Positions 44,575 through 53,690 of a stretch of DNA of 64,000 bases are shown one piece after another. The notes under the pieces are model-generated. The model saw nothing but the letters and a program-made list of their open reading frames with translations. It was not told the DNA's origin and ran no database searches. Within the stretch, counting starts at the first letter, position 1; each line of letters opens with the position of its first letter. Source of the DNA: Sporosarcina obsidiansis (GTDB lineage: Bacteria; Bacillota; Bacilli; Bacillales_A; Planococcaceae); NCBI RefSeq assembly GCF_009651005.1, contig NZ_WHVW01000017.1, forward strand, positions 1 to 64,000, given 5' to 3'. The position numbers and the translations under genes were made by a program.

Positions 44575-45843
44575 CTAATTATTGTGAAGGAAATCAATGG
44601 CAGCAGCTGCATAGACCTTGGCACAGCGAATAATGTCTTCCACTTGCACTTTTTCGTTGTAGCCATGGATACTTGGCAAGTAAGCAGGTCCATATTGCAG
44701 CACAGGAATGTTATGGTCACGGAAATGACGGGCATCGCTGCTTGCCCACTGCATAACGCCATATGCTTCTTTACCTGTAACACTGCTAATATTATCTACG
44801 ATGGCTCGACATACAGCGTCTTCTGCTGGCGTATAGTTCGCTTCGCTTCTAAAACCGAACAAACGGATGGAATAACGGATATTGAGACTATCAAGCTCTT
44901 TTTTCAAGTATTCAGAGACTTGGGCATGTGTGACACCAAATGGTAATCTGCAATCTACTTGTACTTTACAACTTTCAGGAATCACATTAGATTTCGTCCC
45001 GCCATTAATTGTTCCGATATTTACAGTGATTTTTTCTAAAACTGGTTGATATTTAAGACGATCTTTCTCTACTTCCCGCATATAACGTTTTGAAACTTCA
45101 ATTAAGGGCTGGATTTCTTCAGGAATATGTACATCAAGTTCCCATAGACCTTGAATTTTTTCAATTGCTTTGATGGCATCTGTGATGGCATTGTTACCAG
45201 CAATTGGTGAGAGACTGCCGTGTCCAGGCTCACCGAACACTTCAAGTTCAAACCAATAGGAGCCCTTTTGACCAATGGTTGGATTGAGTGGAGAAGAAGG
45301 TTCCGCAATTAGGGCACCATCTCCGCTGATTAACTTGTTTTCAAGTAACCAAGGAACCCCGTATTCTCCGCCTGTTTCTTCATCGGGTACGATGGCAAGT
45401 GTTAATTTTCCAGGTAGCTCAATATTCAATCGCTTAAACAAACCAAAGACGAAAATTAATCCTGCTAGACCTGCTTTCATATCACTAGCGCCTCGACCTA
45501 GCATCCAGCCGTCCTTAATTTCACCTGAAAATGGATTGAAGTCCCACTTAGATAGGTCGCCTGCCGGAACTACATCCGTATGACCACAGTATATTAGTTC
45601 TTTACCTCCGTCTGCACCTTGAGAAGCTAATAGGTTATACATCTTATCAGCTGACTCATGCCAATCCAATTCTACATTAGATTTTTTTAAGTAGTTGGTG
45701 ATGAAATGACTAATTTCTGTTGAATCTCCAGGAGGGTTTTCACTAGGGATTTGAATAAGTGAACTACATAGCTGTAACAGTTCGTCTTTATTCTTTTCTA
45801 CTTCTTCAATAACTAATTTCTTGAGTTCTTCTAGATTTGTCAT
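44575..45843 (-). CDS. M20-family metallopeptidase (ArgE/DapE type)
   Basis: This 422-residue protein has the metal and catalytic motifs CGHTDVVPAG, GRGASDMKAGLAG, PDEETGGEYG with the general-base Glu, and the dimerisation domain GEPGHGSLSP. Members hydrolyse dipeptides, N-acyl amino acids or related amides with two zinc ions in the cytosol. The start codon overlaps the DUF1177 stop (ATGA). Its place behind a peptide ABC importer suggests it cleaves the imported compound or a fragment of it. It differs from PepT, which is encoded separately at 61.6 kb. Confidence 0.88.
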   Translation of the reverse strand: MTNLEELKKLVIEEVEKNKDELLQLCSSLIQIPSENPPGDSTEISHFITNYLKKSNVELDWHESADKMYNLLASQGADGGKELIYCGHTDVVPAGDLSKWDFNPFSGEIKDGWMLGRGASDMKAGLAGLIFVFGLFKRLNIELPGKLTLAIVPDEETGGEYGVPWLLENKLISGDGALIAEPSSPLNPTIGQKGSYWFELEVFGEPGHGSLSPIAGNNAITDAIKAIEKIQGLWELDVHIPEEIQPLIEVSKRYMREVEKDRLKYQPVLEKITVNIGTINGGTKSNVIPESCKVQVDCRLPFGVTHAQVSEYLKKELDSLNIRYSIRLFGFRSEANYTPAEDAVCRAIVDNISSVTGKEAYGVMQWASSDARHFRDHNIPVLQYGPAYLPSIHGYNEKVQVEDIIRCAKVYAAAAIDFLHNN

Positions 45844-46790
45844 TTTGCATTCACCTCGTGTCCTTTAGTTTGCAAGTGACTCATTTTTCCGTACAATGCT
45901 TCCAGATGCTCAAATTCTTTTTCATCAAAAAATGAACATTTTCCTTCGCCATAATACTTTGCCACTTCAATTGCATATCGAACCACTTGTTCGACGTCTG
46001 TAGGATGAGTTGCCCCTGTTGAACAACCAGCTACAGCTGTCTGGGTCGTTAATGCAATACCAACTACTGGACTAGTGGTAGCGACAGCGGGTTGTAGAAT
46101 ACTATTCACATGGTAAACACCATTGCCATATGGCGTAATATCTTGGGTTGTAATCGGTAAAGTAACTGGTAAAATACCTGCAGATTGAGTATATAAATGT
46201 AAAAGATCGTTGCTAACTTTTAATATATAGCCTTCTTTTACAGTAGGAGTGATAGCAAAACCTTTATGATTCGTAATCATATTTCCTTTTGTTGTATCAA
46301 TAGACAAGATGGCATCCATATCATCCGTGACTTCATGCTGGTTCATTTCTAAAATATCTACTGGTGAACCCATAAACGGAACGGGTTCGTGAGGGGACGT
46401 CGGTGCAATAGGACAAATATGTGTAGTCAAAATAATATCTCCTTGCAAACGATCTCCTTTATTACCCATATCCAATAATTTAGCAGCAGTCGCCATGCTA
46501 GCGAGTGCTCCATCGCCATCAGATACAAAGCCCGTCATTTCTGGACGTGCCCCAATTCCACCTAGACGACCGATAATGCCTAGTGTTTTCGCAGAACCAC
46601 CGTTTGTTTTTCCGTTCACACCGGGGATGATGACCTTAATGAAATCTGTCGAGCCTTTTTCACCTTCCACTGTTAAAACAGAAATAGTAGCAGATGGTGA
46701 AATTTGGTGTAAATAAGCTTTCACATCTTCCCCTGATACAGTGTGGTGATCCATAACTTCTAATAATTCAACTACGTGTTTTAATGACAT
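45840..46790 (-). CDS. DUF1177 domain protein
   Basis: This 316-residue protein matches the DUF1177 family along its length, for example GIIGRLGGIGARPEMTGFVSDGDGA, ILTTHICPIAPTSPHEPVPFMGSPV and the C-terminal GCSTGATHPTDVEQVVRYAIEVA. The family has no proven reaction; from memory it is often encoded near AroM-type proteins, peptidases and peptide transporters, and an AroM gene is indeed present in this cluster. Conserved His, Asp and Cys residues suggest an enzyme. GGAGGAATT precedes the ATG; coupled to the M20 peptidase gene. Confidence 0.85.
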   Translation of the reverse strand: MSLKHVVELLEVMDHHTVSGEDVKAYLHQISPSATISVLTVEGEKGSTDFIKVIIPGVNGKTNGGSAKTLGIIGRLGGIGARPEMTGFVSDGDGALASMATAAKLLDMGNKGDRLQGDIILTTHICPIAPTSPHEPVPFMGSPVDILEMNQHEVTDDMDAILSIDTTKGNMITNHKGFAITPTVKEGYILKVSNDLLHLYTQSAGILPVTLPITTQDITPYGNGVYHVNSILQPAVATTSPVVGIALTTQTAVAGCSTGATHPTDVEQVVRYAIEVAKYYGEGKCSFFDEKEFEHLEALYGKMSHLQTKGHEVNAK

Positions 46791-46807
46791 TTATAATTCC
46801 TCCAGTT

Positions 46808-47776
46808 TTAATATAGGTGACAAGACACTTTATTACCTTCAGTTATTTCTTTTAATTCAGGTGGGGTAGTCTTACAAACATCCATGACAAATGGACAACG
46901 TTTGTGAAAATGACAGCCTGAAGGTGGATTCACAGGACTCGGAACATCACCTTGTAAAATAATTCGTTCTCTTTGATCGTAGGGATTCTCTTTTGGAATA
47001 GCAGAGAGAAGAGCCTTTGTATAAGGGTGTTTTGGATCCTCATATATTTCTGTAAATGTACCTGTTTCGACTATTTTTCCTAGATACATTACCGCAATTC
47101 TGTCGCACATATAACGGACAACATTCAAATCGTGAGAGATAAATATATAAGTTAAATTAAATTCTTTTTGAAGACTTTTCAGTAAATTAATAACTTGTGC
47201 TTGTACCGATACATCAAGAGCAGAAACAGGTTCATCACAAATAATGACATCTGGATTTAGAGTCAATGCTCGTGCAATATTAATGCGCTGCTTTTGCCCG
47301 CCTGAAAACTCATGAGGATATCGACTAGCATGGTAACTGCTCAGTCCAACGATCTCTAATAACTCATGAACGCGTTTTCTGCGGCTCTCCTTTGTGCCGA
47401 TCTTATGAATAACTAAAGGTTCAGCAATTAATGATTCAATAGTTTTACGTGGATCTAAAGAAGCATCAGGATTTTGAAAAACCATTTGAATAGACTTTCG
47501 AGCACTACGAATTTCTTTAATGCCGAGAGAAGCTAGGTCTGTCCCATTAAATTCAACAGAACCAGCTGTGGGGCTGATGAGTTGGTTGATCAACCGCGCT
47601 AATGTAGATTTACCGCAACCTGATTCTCCTACGATTCCAAGAGTTTCTCCTTTGTACACATCAAAGCTAACGCCATCAACGGCTTTAACGCTTTGAGTGG
47701 ACTTTTTAAATGGGATTGGATCGGAAATAGGGAAGTGTTTTTTTAAATTTGTTGCTTTAATAATTGTTTCAGCCAA
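46808..47776 (-). CDS. Oligopeptide/dipeptide ABC importer ATPase, OppF/DppF type
   Basis: This 322-residue protein has Walker A GESGCGKST, signature FSGGQKQR, Walker B VIICDEPVSALD and the C-terminal oligopeptide-transport extension with clustered cysteines (GCHFHKRCPFVMDVC) that in this family holds an Fe-S cluster. The start is TTG eight bases after GGAGGG, overlapping the OppD gene by 8 bp. Second ATPase of a complete peptide importer. Confidence 0.9.
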   Translation of the reverse strand: MAETIIKATNLKKHFPISDPIPFKKSTQSVKAVDGVSFDVYKGETLGIVGESGCGKSTLARLINQLISPTAGSVEFNGTDLASLGIKEIRSARKSIQMVFQNPDASLDPRKTIESLIAEPLVIHKIGTKESRRKRVHELLEIVGLSSYHASRYPHEFSGGQKQRINIARALTLNPDVIICDEPVSALDVSVQAQVINLLKSLQKEFNLTYIFISHDLNVVRYMCDRIAVMYLGKIVETGTFTEIYEDPKHPYTKALLSAIPKENPYDQRERIILQGDVPSPVNPPSGCHFHKRCPFVMDVCKTTPPELKEITEGNKVSCHLY

Positions 47777-48782
47777 TGAACATTCCCTCCTTCTTCTCCA
47801 GTCGACTTGTTTTGTTTTGGAAATGGCAAGCGGCAAAATGTCCAGGTTCTACTTCGATAAATTCTGGTTTTTTTGTATGACAAATTTCCTCGCTATATGG
47901 ACATCGATCAACAAATGGGCAGCCGAGTACAGGTTTTCGTAAATCAGGAGGGCTTCCTGGAATGGCCGGAAGCTTTTCATTATGTTGGACATCCTTTGTA
48001 ATTTGCGATTCTAGCAATCCCCACGTATAAGGGTGTAAAGGATTTTTGAAAATAGCTTCAACTGTTCCAGACTCCACCGTTGTGCCTGCATACATGACAA
48101 TTATTTTGTCACACATTTCCCAGACAACCCCTAAGTCATGAGTGATCATGATGATAGACGTGTCATTCGTTTGTTGTAAATCTTTCATCAGCTCTAAAAT
48201 TTGTGCTTGTACTGTTACATCTAGTGCGGTTGTTGGTTCATCCGCAATCAATAACTTTGGGTTACAGGACAGTGCAATCGCAATCATGGCTCGCTGTCGC
48301 ATACCACCAGAAAATTCATGTGGATACATATCAATTCGTTTCTCCGGTTCGGGTATACCCACCGTTTTTAACATCTGTATGGCTTCTAATTTTGCTTCTT
48401 TCTTAGTAAGCTTTTTATGCTGTCGAATAGCTTCGATAATTTGATTACCTACAGTGAACACAGGATTTAAGCTTGTCATCGGGTCTTGGAAGATCATGGC
48501 AATTTCATTTCCCCGTATAGATCGCATTTCTTTTTTAGACAATGTCAATAAGTCGGTGCCGTTGAATAGAATTTTTCCGTTACTAATTTTTCCGGGAGGT
48601 GAGGGGATGAGTTGCATCAAAGCGGTAGCTGTTACACTTTTGCCTGAGCCTGATTCCCCTACAATTCCTAGCGTCTCTTTTTTCTTCAATGTCAGATTTA
48701 CACCGTTTACGGCTTTGACAGTAGAAGAGGAAGAGCGGAATTCCACATCCAACCCTTCGATGGATAGCAAATTTTCCGACAT
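47769..48782 (-). CDS. Oligopeptide/dipeptide ABC importer ATPase, OppD/DppD type
   Basis: This 337-residue protein has Walker A GESGSGKSV, signature FSGGMRQR, Walker B LLIADEPTTALD and the cysteine-bearing C-terminus (GCPFVDRCPYSEEIC). GGAGGAATT precedes the ATG. It pairs with the OppF-type ATPase and follows the OppC-type permease by 18 bp. Confidence 0.92.
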   Translation of the reverse strand: MSENLLSIEGLDVEFRSSSSTVKAVNGVNLTLKKKETLGIVGESGSGKSVTATALMQLIPSPPGKISNGKILFNGTDLLTLSKKEMRSIRGNEIAMIFQDPMTSLNPVFTVGNQIIEAIRQHKKLTKKEAKLEAIQMLKTVGIPEPEKRIDMYPHEFSGGMRQRAMIAIALSCNPKLLIADEPTTALDVTVQAQILELMKDLQQTNDTSIIMITHDLGVVWEMCDKIIVMYAGTTVESGTVEAIFKNPLHPYTWGLLESQITKDVQHNEKLPAIPGSPPDLRKPVLGCPFVDRCPYSEEICHTKKPEFIEVEPGHFAACHFQNKTSRLEKKEGMFIG

Positions 48783-48800
48783 TTCAATTCCTCCTATCAG

Positions 48801-49700
48801 TTACACTCGCATTTTTGGATCGAGAGCGTCCCGTAAGCCGTCACCAAATAAATTAATACCTAAAACGGTAATTAGAATGGCGAGACCTGAGAATGTTGCC
48901 ATTTGTGGATTTAACACTAAGAAGTCTTTTCCATCTTTCAGAATACTTCCCCATGAAGCGGTAGGGGGCTGAACGCCAAGTCCTAAGAAACTAAGCGCAG
49001 CTTCTGAAATGATGGCTCCTGCTACACTCATTGTTCCATAAACGATTAGTGGTGCTAGACAGTTAGGTAAGACGTGTTGAAATAAAATTCGCGAATGGGT
49101 GGCACCAAGTGAATGCGTGACTTCGATATATTCTTCTTCTTTCACACTTAATACTTGTCCACGTACGATACGGGCGAATCCTGGGATATTTGCAATACCG
49201 ATCGCAATAATCACATTCACAAGTCCTTGTCCAAGCACAGTCATAAGGGTGATAGCGAGTAAAATGAATGGGAATGCAAATAGTCCATCCATTGTACGCA
49301 TGATAATGGAGTCTAGTTTTCCACCAAAATAGCCGGAAATCAACCCTAGGAATGTGCCTAAAATGGCTCCGAATAAAACAGCGGAGACTCCAACTAGTAG
49401 GGATATTCTAGCGCCGTATACGAGGCGGCTAAACAAATCGCGACCATAATTGTCGGTGCCTAGAAAATGACCGTCAGTGCCAATGGGCTTCAAAGAGTTT
49501 CCAACATTCATTTCGTTTGGTGGATGTGTAGCAATAAAAGGTGCAAAGACAGCTACGAGAATCATTAGTATAGTGACGGCTAATCCAATAGCGGCTAATT
49601 TGTTTTTTAATAATTTTTTTAAGAACACTTTTTCATTAACAGGTACATTTCCTTCTTCTACAGCAATCGTTTCAGGAGTATTCGGTTGGACATTCATCAT
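48801..49700 (-). CDS. Oligopeptide/dipeptide ABC importer permease, OppC/DppC type
   Basis: Of 299 residues, six membrane segments and the N-terminal OppC-like part (FLKKLLKNKLAAIGLAV, FLGTDNYGRDLFSRLVYGAR). The ATPase-coupling EAA loop is VTHSLGATHSRILFQHVLPN. The start overlaps the OppB stop (TGATG), with GGAGGA upstream. Confidence 0.92.
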   Translation of the reverse strand: MMNVQPNTPETIAVEEGNVPVNEKVFLKKLLKNKLAAIGLAVTILMILVAVFAPFIATHPPNEMNVGNSLKPIGTDGHFLGTDNYGRDLFSRLVYGARISLLVGVSAVLFGAILGTFLGLISGYFGGKLDSIIMRTMDGLFAFPFILLAITLMTVLGQGLVNVIIAIGIANIPGFARIVRGQVLSVKEEEYIEVTHSLGATHSRILFQHVLPNCLAPLIVYGTMSVAGAIISEAALSFLGLGVQPPTASWGSILKDGKDFLVLNPQMATFSGLAILITVLGINLFGDGLRDALDPKMRV

Positions 49701-50665
49701 CACTGTCCTCCTCCTTTGCTAGATTCATAGTTCACTCTTGGATTCACAACTTTATATAAGATATCAACGAGCAAGTTCACCAATACAAAAATAATGGCTA
49801 TGAACAGTACGGTTCCTTGAACTACAACAAAGTCTCGTTTATCAATTGCATCCACGATCAGTCGACCCATGCCTGGCCAGCTGAAAATAGTTTCTGTTAA
49901 AACAGCACCACCTAATAGCATGGAGATTTGCATTCCTAGAACAGTCAAGATCGGTGTTAATGCATTTTTGAATACGTGTTTTGAAATGACCCAAAACTCT
50001 GCAACACCTTTCGCGCGTGCAGTCTTAATGTATTCTTGTGAAATAACTTCCAGCATACTCGAACGAGTGATTCTGGCGAATGTGGCCATTGGAATGGTCG
50101 CAAGTGTAATGCTTGGAAGTATAAGGTGCTTTATATATGAAAGCCAACCATCATCGAGCGTTCCCATGCCTGTAGCGGGAAACCAACCTAAATTTACACT
50201 GAAGAAAAGTACTAACATGACGCCCAGCCAGAATATAGGCATAGAAACACCAAGTAATGAAACGAGCATAACACCGTAGTCTAATACAGAGTTTTGACGT
50301 GCAGCTGAGATCATACCAGCAGGAATTCCAATGAGCAGTGCAATAATTAATGCAGCCAAAGCTAGAATTACGGTATTAGGGAAACGCTCCATTATTAATT
50401 GGACAACGGGTTGGTTATAACTTAAGGAGGTTCCAAAGTCTCCCTGTAACAAACCGCCTAAGTAATCGAGGAACTGTCTATAAAGAGGTTGATCCAGTCC
50501 CAGTTGAGCAGTTAGTTTTTCAATATCCTCTACACTCGCTGTCGGCCCTAACATGACAGCAGCAGGATTACCGGGGATGAGTCGTGTGATGATGAATACA
50601 ATCACCGCTACCACAAAAACGGTAGGTAGCAAATCAAATAATCGTCGGATGATATATTTCCCCAT
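49700..50665 (-). CDS. Oligopeptide/dipeptide ABC importer permease, OppB/DppB type
   Basis: This 321-residue protein has six membrane segments, the start YIIRRLFDLLPTVFVVAVIVF, LIPGNPAAVMLGP and the EAA loop KTARAKGVAEFWVISKHVFKN. First gene of the seven-gene minus-strand operon, which runs permeases, ATPases, DUF1177, M20 peptidase and IclR. GAGGTGA precedes the ATG. A good SigA promoter lies about 60 bp upstream. Confidence 0.92.
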   Translation of the reverse strand: MGKYIIRRLFDLLPTVFVVAVIVFIITRLIPGNPAAVMLGPTASVEDIEKLTAQLGLDQPLYRQFLDYLGGLLQGDFGTSLSYNQPVVQLIMERFPNTVILALAALIIALLIGIPAGMISAARQNSVLDYGVMLVSLLGVSMPIFWLGVMLVLFFSVNLGWFPATGMGTLDDGWLSYIKHLILPSITLATIPMATFARITRSSMLEVISQEYIKTARAKGVAEFWVISKHVFKNALTPILTVLGMQISMLLGGAVLTETIFSWPGMGRLIVDAIDKRDFVVVQGTVLFIAIIFVLVNLLVDILYKVVNPRVNYESSKGGGQ

Positions 50666-50721
50666 TCGCTTTCACCTCTGTTTCATAAATTTGAACCACT
50701 GGTCCACAATGTGAATATTCG

Positions 50722-50752
50722 TAATTCTATCATCGTAAGAATTAAAAGTAAA
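50722..50752 (-). promoter_or_regulatory. Promoter of the oppBCDF-like operon with overlapping inverted repeat
   Basis: On the minus strand TTTACT and TAGAAT are 17 bp apart (50724-50752). An inverted repeat TAATTCT/AGAATTA with nine-base spacer (50722-50744) covers the -10 box and the spacer, the place expected for a repressor site. Confidence 0.5.
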
Positions 50753-50820
50753 CGATAAATTTTCTGTCTCTTAGTAAAAGTATGTAGTGTAAGAAGGATC
50801 AGAATATTTAAAAGTATCTC

Positions 50821-50883
50821 TTTACATGAAAAGATCTCTGTGATAAATTATAAATTATCTTATTGAGTGAATCATTGATTCAC
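50821..50883 (+). promoter_or_regulatory. Promoter of the binding-protein gene with palindromic operator
   Basis: TTTACA and TAAATT are 17 bp apart (50821-50849). An imperfect 18-bp AT-rich palindrome covers the -10 region (50842-50859). A perfect 7-3-7 palindrome, GTGAATC-ATT-GATTCAC, follows at 50867-50883, 29 bp before the start codon. Confidence 0.55.
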
Positions 50884-50912
50884 AATATGAAACAGAAGGA
50901 AGTGGGAAAAGA

Positions 50913-52520
50913 ATGAGAAGTCGTGCATTGAGAATGTTTTTACTTGGTATGGCGTTATTGCTAGTCCTAAGTGCTTGTTCAGGAAAGAAATCTACGACTG
51001 ATGGTGATTCAGCAGGTGATGGAGATACAAACAGTGGGGAGCCACAAGATGGTGGAGTATTGCAAATTGGTTTATCTGCTAATCCACAAACATTAGATCC
51101 TGTGAAATATACAGGTGTGTATGAATCCCAAGTCATGCGATCAGTGGCGGATACACTTGTAGTTTACAGTAAGGATTTATCGGAAATTAAACCGTCACTT
51201 GCGACAAGCTGGGAGATTTCAGACGATTTATTAGTATATACATTCCAGTTACGTGACGATGTCTATTTTCAGCCAGGTGAATATCAAGACGGACGTCAAA
51301 TGACAGCGGAAGACGTTAAGTATAGTTTAGAAAGATCAGCAAAAGAGTCTGTTATGAACCGTTTACGCGGAGTAACAAAAGTAGAAGTAACAGGCGAAAA
51401 TGAAGTAGAAGTACATTTAGAGAAAGCCAATGCAGCATTATTGGCCGTATTGACAGACGCAGGAAATGTCATTGTGCCGAAAGAAGAAGTAGAAGGATGG
51501 GGCGACAACTTTGGCGCACACCTGATTGGGACTGGCCCCTTCAAAATTACAGATTGGCAGAAAGATCAACAGCTTACTCTCGATCGTTTTGATAAATACT
51601 GGGGTGAAAAACCTCACGTAGATTCTGTGAAGATGAAGGTAATTGCTGATACAAACATGATGACAAATGCATTGCGTTCTGGCGATATTGATATCGCAAT
51701 GGACGTAAAAGGACAAAATCGTGCGTTAGTGGAACAAGATGAAAATCTTGAATTGCTTACACAACAAGCATTGTCAATTACGTACTTAGACTTAAACAAC
51801 AAAACAGGCCCGACTGCCGATCCAAAAGTACGTGAAGCAATCTATAAAGCGACGAATGTAGATGAGTTAGTGCAAGGTGTAAACCAATGGGGAGGAGCTA
51901 CTCGCTCTTATCTTCCATTACCTCCAGGTTCTTGGGGTTATGATAAAGAATTAGAGAAGTTAGTGCCGACTTTTGAACCAGAAAAAGCTAAAGAAATGTT
52001 GGCTGAAGCAGGATATCCAGATGGATTCAAAACAGAGATTTACGTAGCAGAAGCCCGTGTTCCTTATGCAACGATCTTCCAAAATCAAATGAAAGAAAAC
52101 TTGAATATTGATGTGGAGATTAAAGTAGTTGAATGGGGAACTTATAGCGATACAGTGTCTAAAGGAAATGCACCAATGTCCATCGGTGGCTGGTCATGGT
52201 ATCCAGACCCATATTTCTTCTTGTATCAGCTGTTCCATACAGATCAGTTAAATGCTTTGGGTAACGGTAAAGGATATGAAAATCCAGAAGTAGATAAATT
52301 ATTGAATAGCGCACTTTCTGATACAGCAGATCAAGATGAACGTGCAAAGTTGTATCAAGAAGCTTTGAAAATCATCTTAAAAGATGTACCTCGTCTTGAA
52401 ATTGATGTACAAGAAGCAACTGCCGGGGTTAATAAAAAAGTACAAGGTTTTGAAGTGTCACCAGATAACTCTATTCAAATTGTTCACCCAAATGGCGCTA
52501 ACGTTTGGTTGAAACAATAA
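50913..52520 (+). CDS. Peptide/amide ABC importer substrate-binding lipoprotein (OppA/DppA family)
   Basis: At 535 residues, it has a lipoprotein signal with lipobox LSAC followed by a Gly/Asp/Ser linker. The mature part is an SBP_bac_5 protein: GGVLQIGLSANPQTLDPVKYTG at the start, the family pattern ELRDDVYFQPG and GTGPFKITDWQKDQQLTLDRFDKYWG. It should capture the substrate at the outer membrane face for the divergently encoded permeases and ATPases. The cluster has this single binding protein, placed on the opposite strand from its transporter and first in the row of amidohydrolase genes. The ligand is not predictable from sequence. Confidence 0.92.
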   Translation: MRSRALRMFLLGMALLLVLSACSGKKSTTDGDSAGDGDTNSGEPQDGGVLQIGLSANPQTLDPVKYTGVYESQVMRSVADTLVVYSKDLSEIKPSLATSWEISDDLLVYTFQLRDDVYFQPGEYQDGRQMTAEDVKYSLERSAKESVMNRLRGVTKVEVTGENEVEVHLEKANAALLAVLTDAGNVIVPKEEVEGWGDNFGAHLIGTGPFKITDWQKDQQLTLDRFDKYWGEKPHVDSVKMKVIADTNMMTNALRSGDIDIAMDVKGQNRALVEQDENLELLTQQALSITYLDLNNKTGPTADPKVREAIYKATNVDELVQGVNQWGGATRSYLPLPPGSWGYDKELEKLVPTFEPEKAKEMLAEAGYPDGFKTEIYVAEARVPYATIFQNQMKENLNIDVEIKVVEWGTYSDTVSKGNAPMSIGGWSWYPDPYFFLYQLFHTDQLNALGNGKGYENPEVDKLLNSALSDTADQDERAKLYQEALKIILKDVPRLEIDVQEATAGVNKKVQGFEVSPDNSIQIVHPNGANVWLKQ

Positions 52521-52532
52521 TATATGAAGCGA

Positions 52533-52573
52533 AGGAAAAAGTAGAGTGCAAGTGACTCTGCTTTTTTCTTTTT
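52533..52573 (+). terminator. Terminator/attenuator after the binding-protein gene
   Basis: GAAAAAGTAGAGT pairs with ACTCTGCTTTTTTC around a short loop, with T run. It probably lowers expression of the downstream enzymes relative to the binding protein. Confidence 0.75.
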
Positions 52574-52598
52574 ACCAATGAAAAGTGAGGGGAACGCG

Positions 52599-53690
52599 TT
52601 GAAAGTATTAATTACGAATGGGCTTGTATTTGATACAGAACATAAGGAATTTTTCAAAAAGGATATTTTACTTGAGGATGAACGGATTCGTGAAGTGCTA
52701 GATGAAATCAAAGATCCAGAAGTTGATGTGTTACTAGATGTAAGTGGCAAGTATGTGACACCAGGATTGATTGACACTTGCTCTTCTATTGGTTTGAAAG
52801 AATCAGGGATTGGTCGAGAAGGGAATGACAGCTATGAACCATTTGCCGAGGAAGGAATGATCTTCCATGTGCGAGATGGGATTTACCCTTTTGATACTTC
52901 ATTTCGAGACGCATTGGAAGCAGGAGTAACAGCAAGTCATGTTATGTCAGGACCAGAAAGTGTAGTGGGTGCAGTGACGGCTGTTATACATTCTACGGGG
53001 AGTACGTTTGAAGAAATGTGTATGGTAGAGGACCTAGGTATTTCATTTTCAATGGGGGATGTACCCAAGCAAGCATTCTTTAACGCAACGGGCAAACCAC
53101 TTACGCGAATGGGAATTGCTGCAGAAATGCGAAAGATGATGCAAGTACTGAATCAATCTACATACTTAAAAGATAAGCCCATATTCATTCGCTGTCATCG
53201 GGCAGATGATTTAGAAACCGCCCTCCGAATTGCACAAGAAGTGGATCGAACCATTACACTGGTCCACGCTACAGAATATTCACTTATGGATTCACGCTGG
53301 GCTAATCAAATCCAAGAAGTCATAGTGGGTCCGGCTTTTCAACCGATCGAGCGCAACGAGTTAATGAAACTTCATCCATCCATGTACCGAATATTGCATG
53401 AGCAACAAAAGAAGTTTGTCTTTGCATCGGATCATCCCAAAAGTGGTGTTTCTAACTTGAAACTAGAAGCATCTTTAGCTATTCGAGAAGGTGTGCCTGA
53501 GAATGAGGCGCTCTACTCATTAACGAAAGGTGCGGCTGAACTTCTATCCATTGATCACATAACGGGAACTATTGAAACCGGGAAATTTGGTGACATCGTG
53601 ATTTGGGATCAACATCCGATGAATTTAACCGCCACAGTACAGAAAACTTTCATAAAAGGAACTGAAGTTTATAGTAAAGGAGACTGCTAA
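52599..53690 (+). CDS. Amidohydrolase-superfamily protein lacking the HxH metal motif
   Basis: At 363 residues, it has the amidohydrolase layout: N-terminal beta part, PGLID strand, later CHRADD, LVHATEY, FASDHPKSG and the C-terminal KFGDIVIWDQHP. Where catalytic members have DAHTH, this protein has D59-T60-C61-S62-S63, so both histidines of the first metal site are gone while the later His and the last Asp remain. It is a clear paralogue of the next protein (shared CHRADD segment and helix after it). It may be a pseudoenzyme partner or use a different metal arrangement. The start is TTG six bases after GAGGGG; an ATG seven codons upstream is less well placed. It overlaps the next gene by one base. 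Confidence 0.82.
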   Translation: MKVLITNGLVFDTEHKEFFKKDILLEDERIREVLDEIKDPEVDVLLDVSGKYVTPGLIDTCSSIGLKESGIGREGNDSYEPFAEEGMIFHVRDGIYPFDTSFRDALEAGVTASHVMSGPESVVGAVTAVIHSTGSTFEEMCMVEDLGISFSMGDVPKQAFFNATGKPLTRMGIAAEMRKMMQVLNQSTYLKDKPIFIRCHRADDLETALRIAQEVDRTITLVHATEYSLMDSRWANQIQEVIVGPAFQPIERNELMKLHPSMYRILHEQQKKFVFASDHPKSGVSNLKLEASLAIREGVPENEALYSLTKGAAELLSIDHITGTIETGKFGDIVIWDQHPMNLTATVQKTFIKGTEVYSKGDC

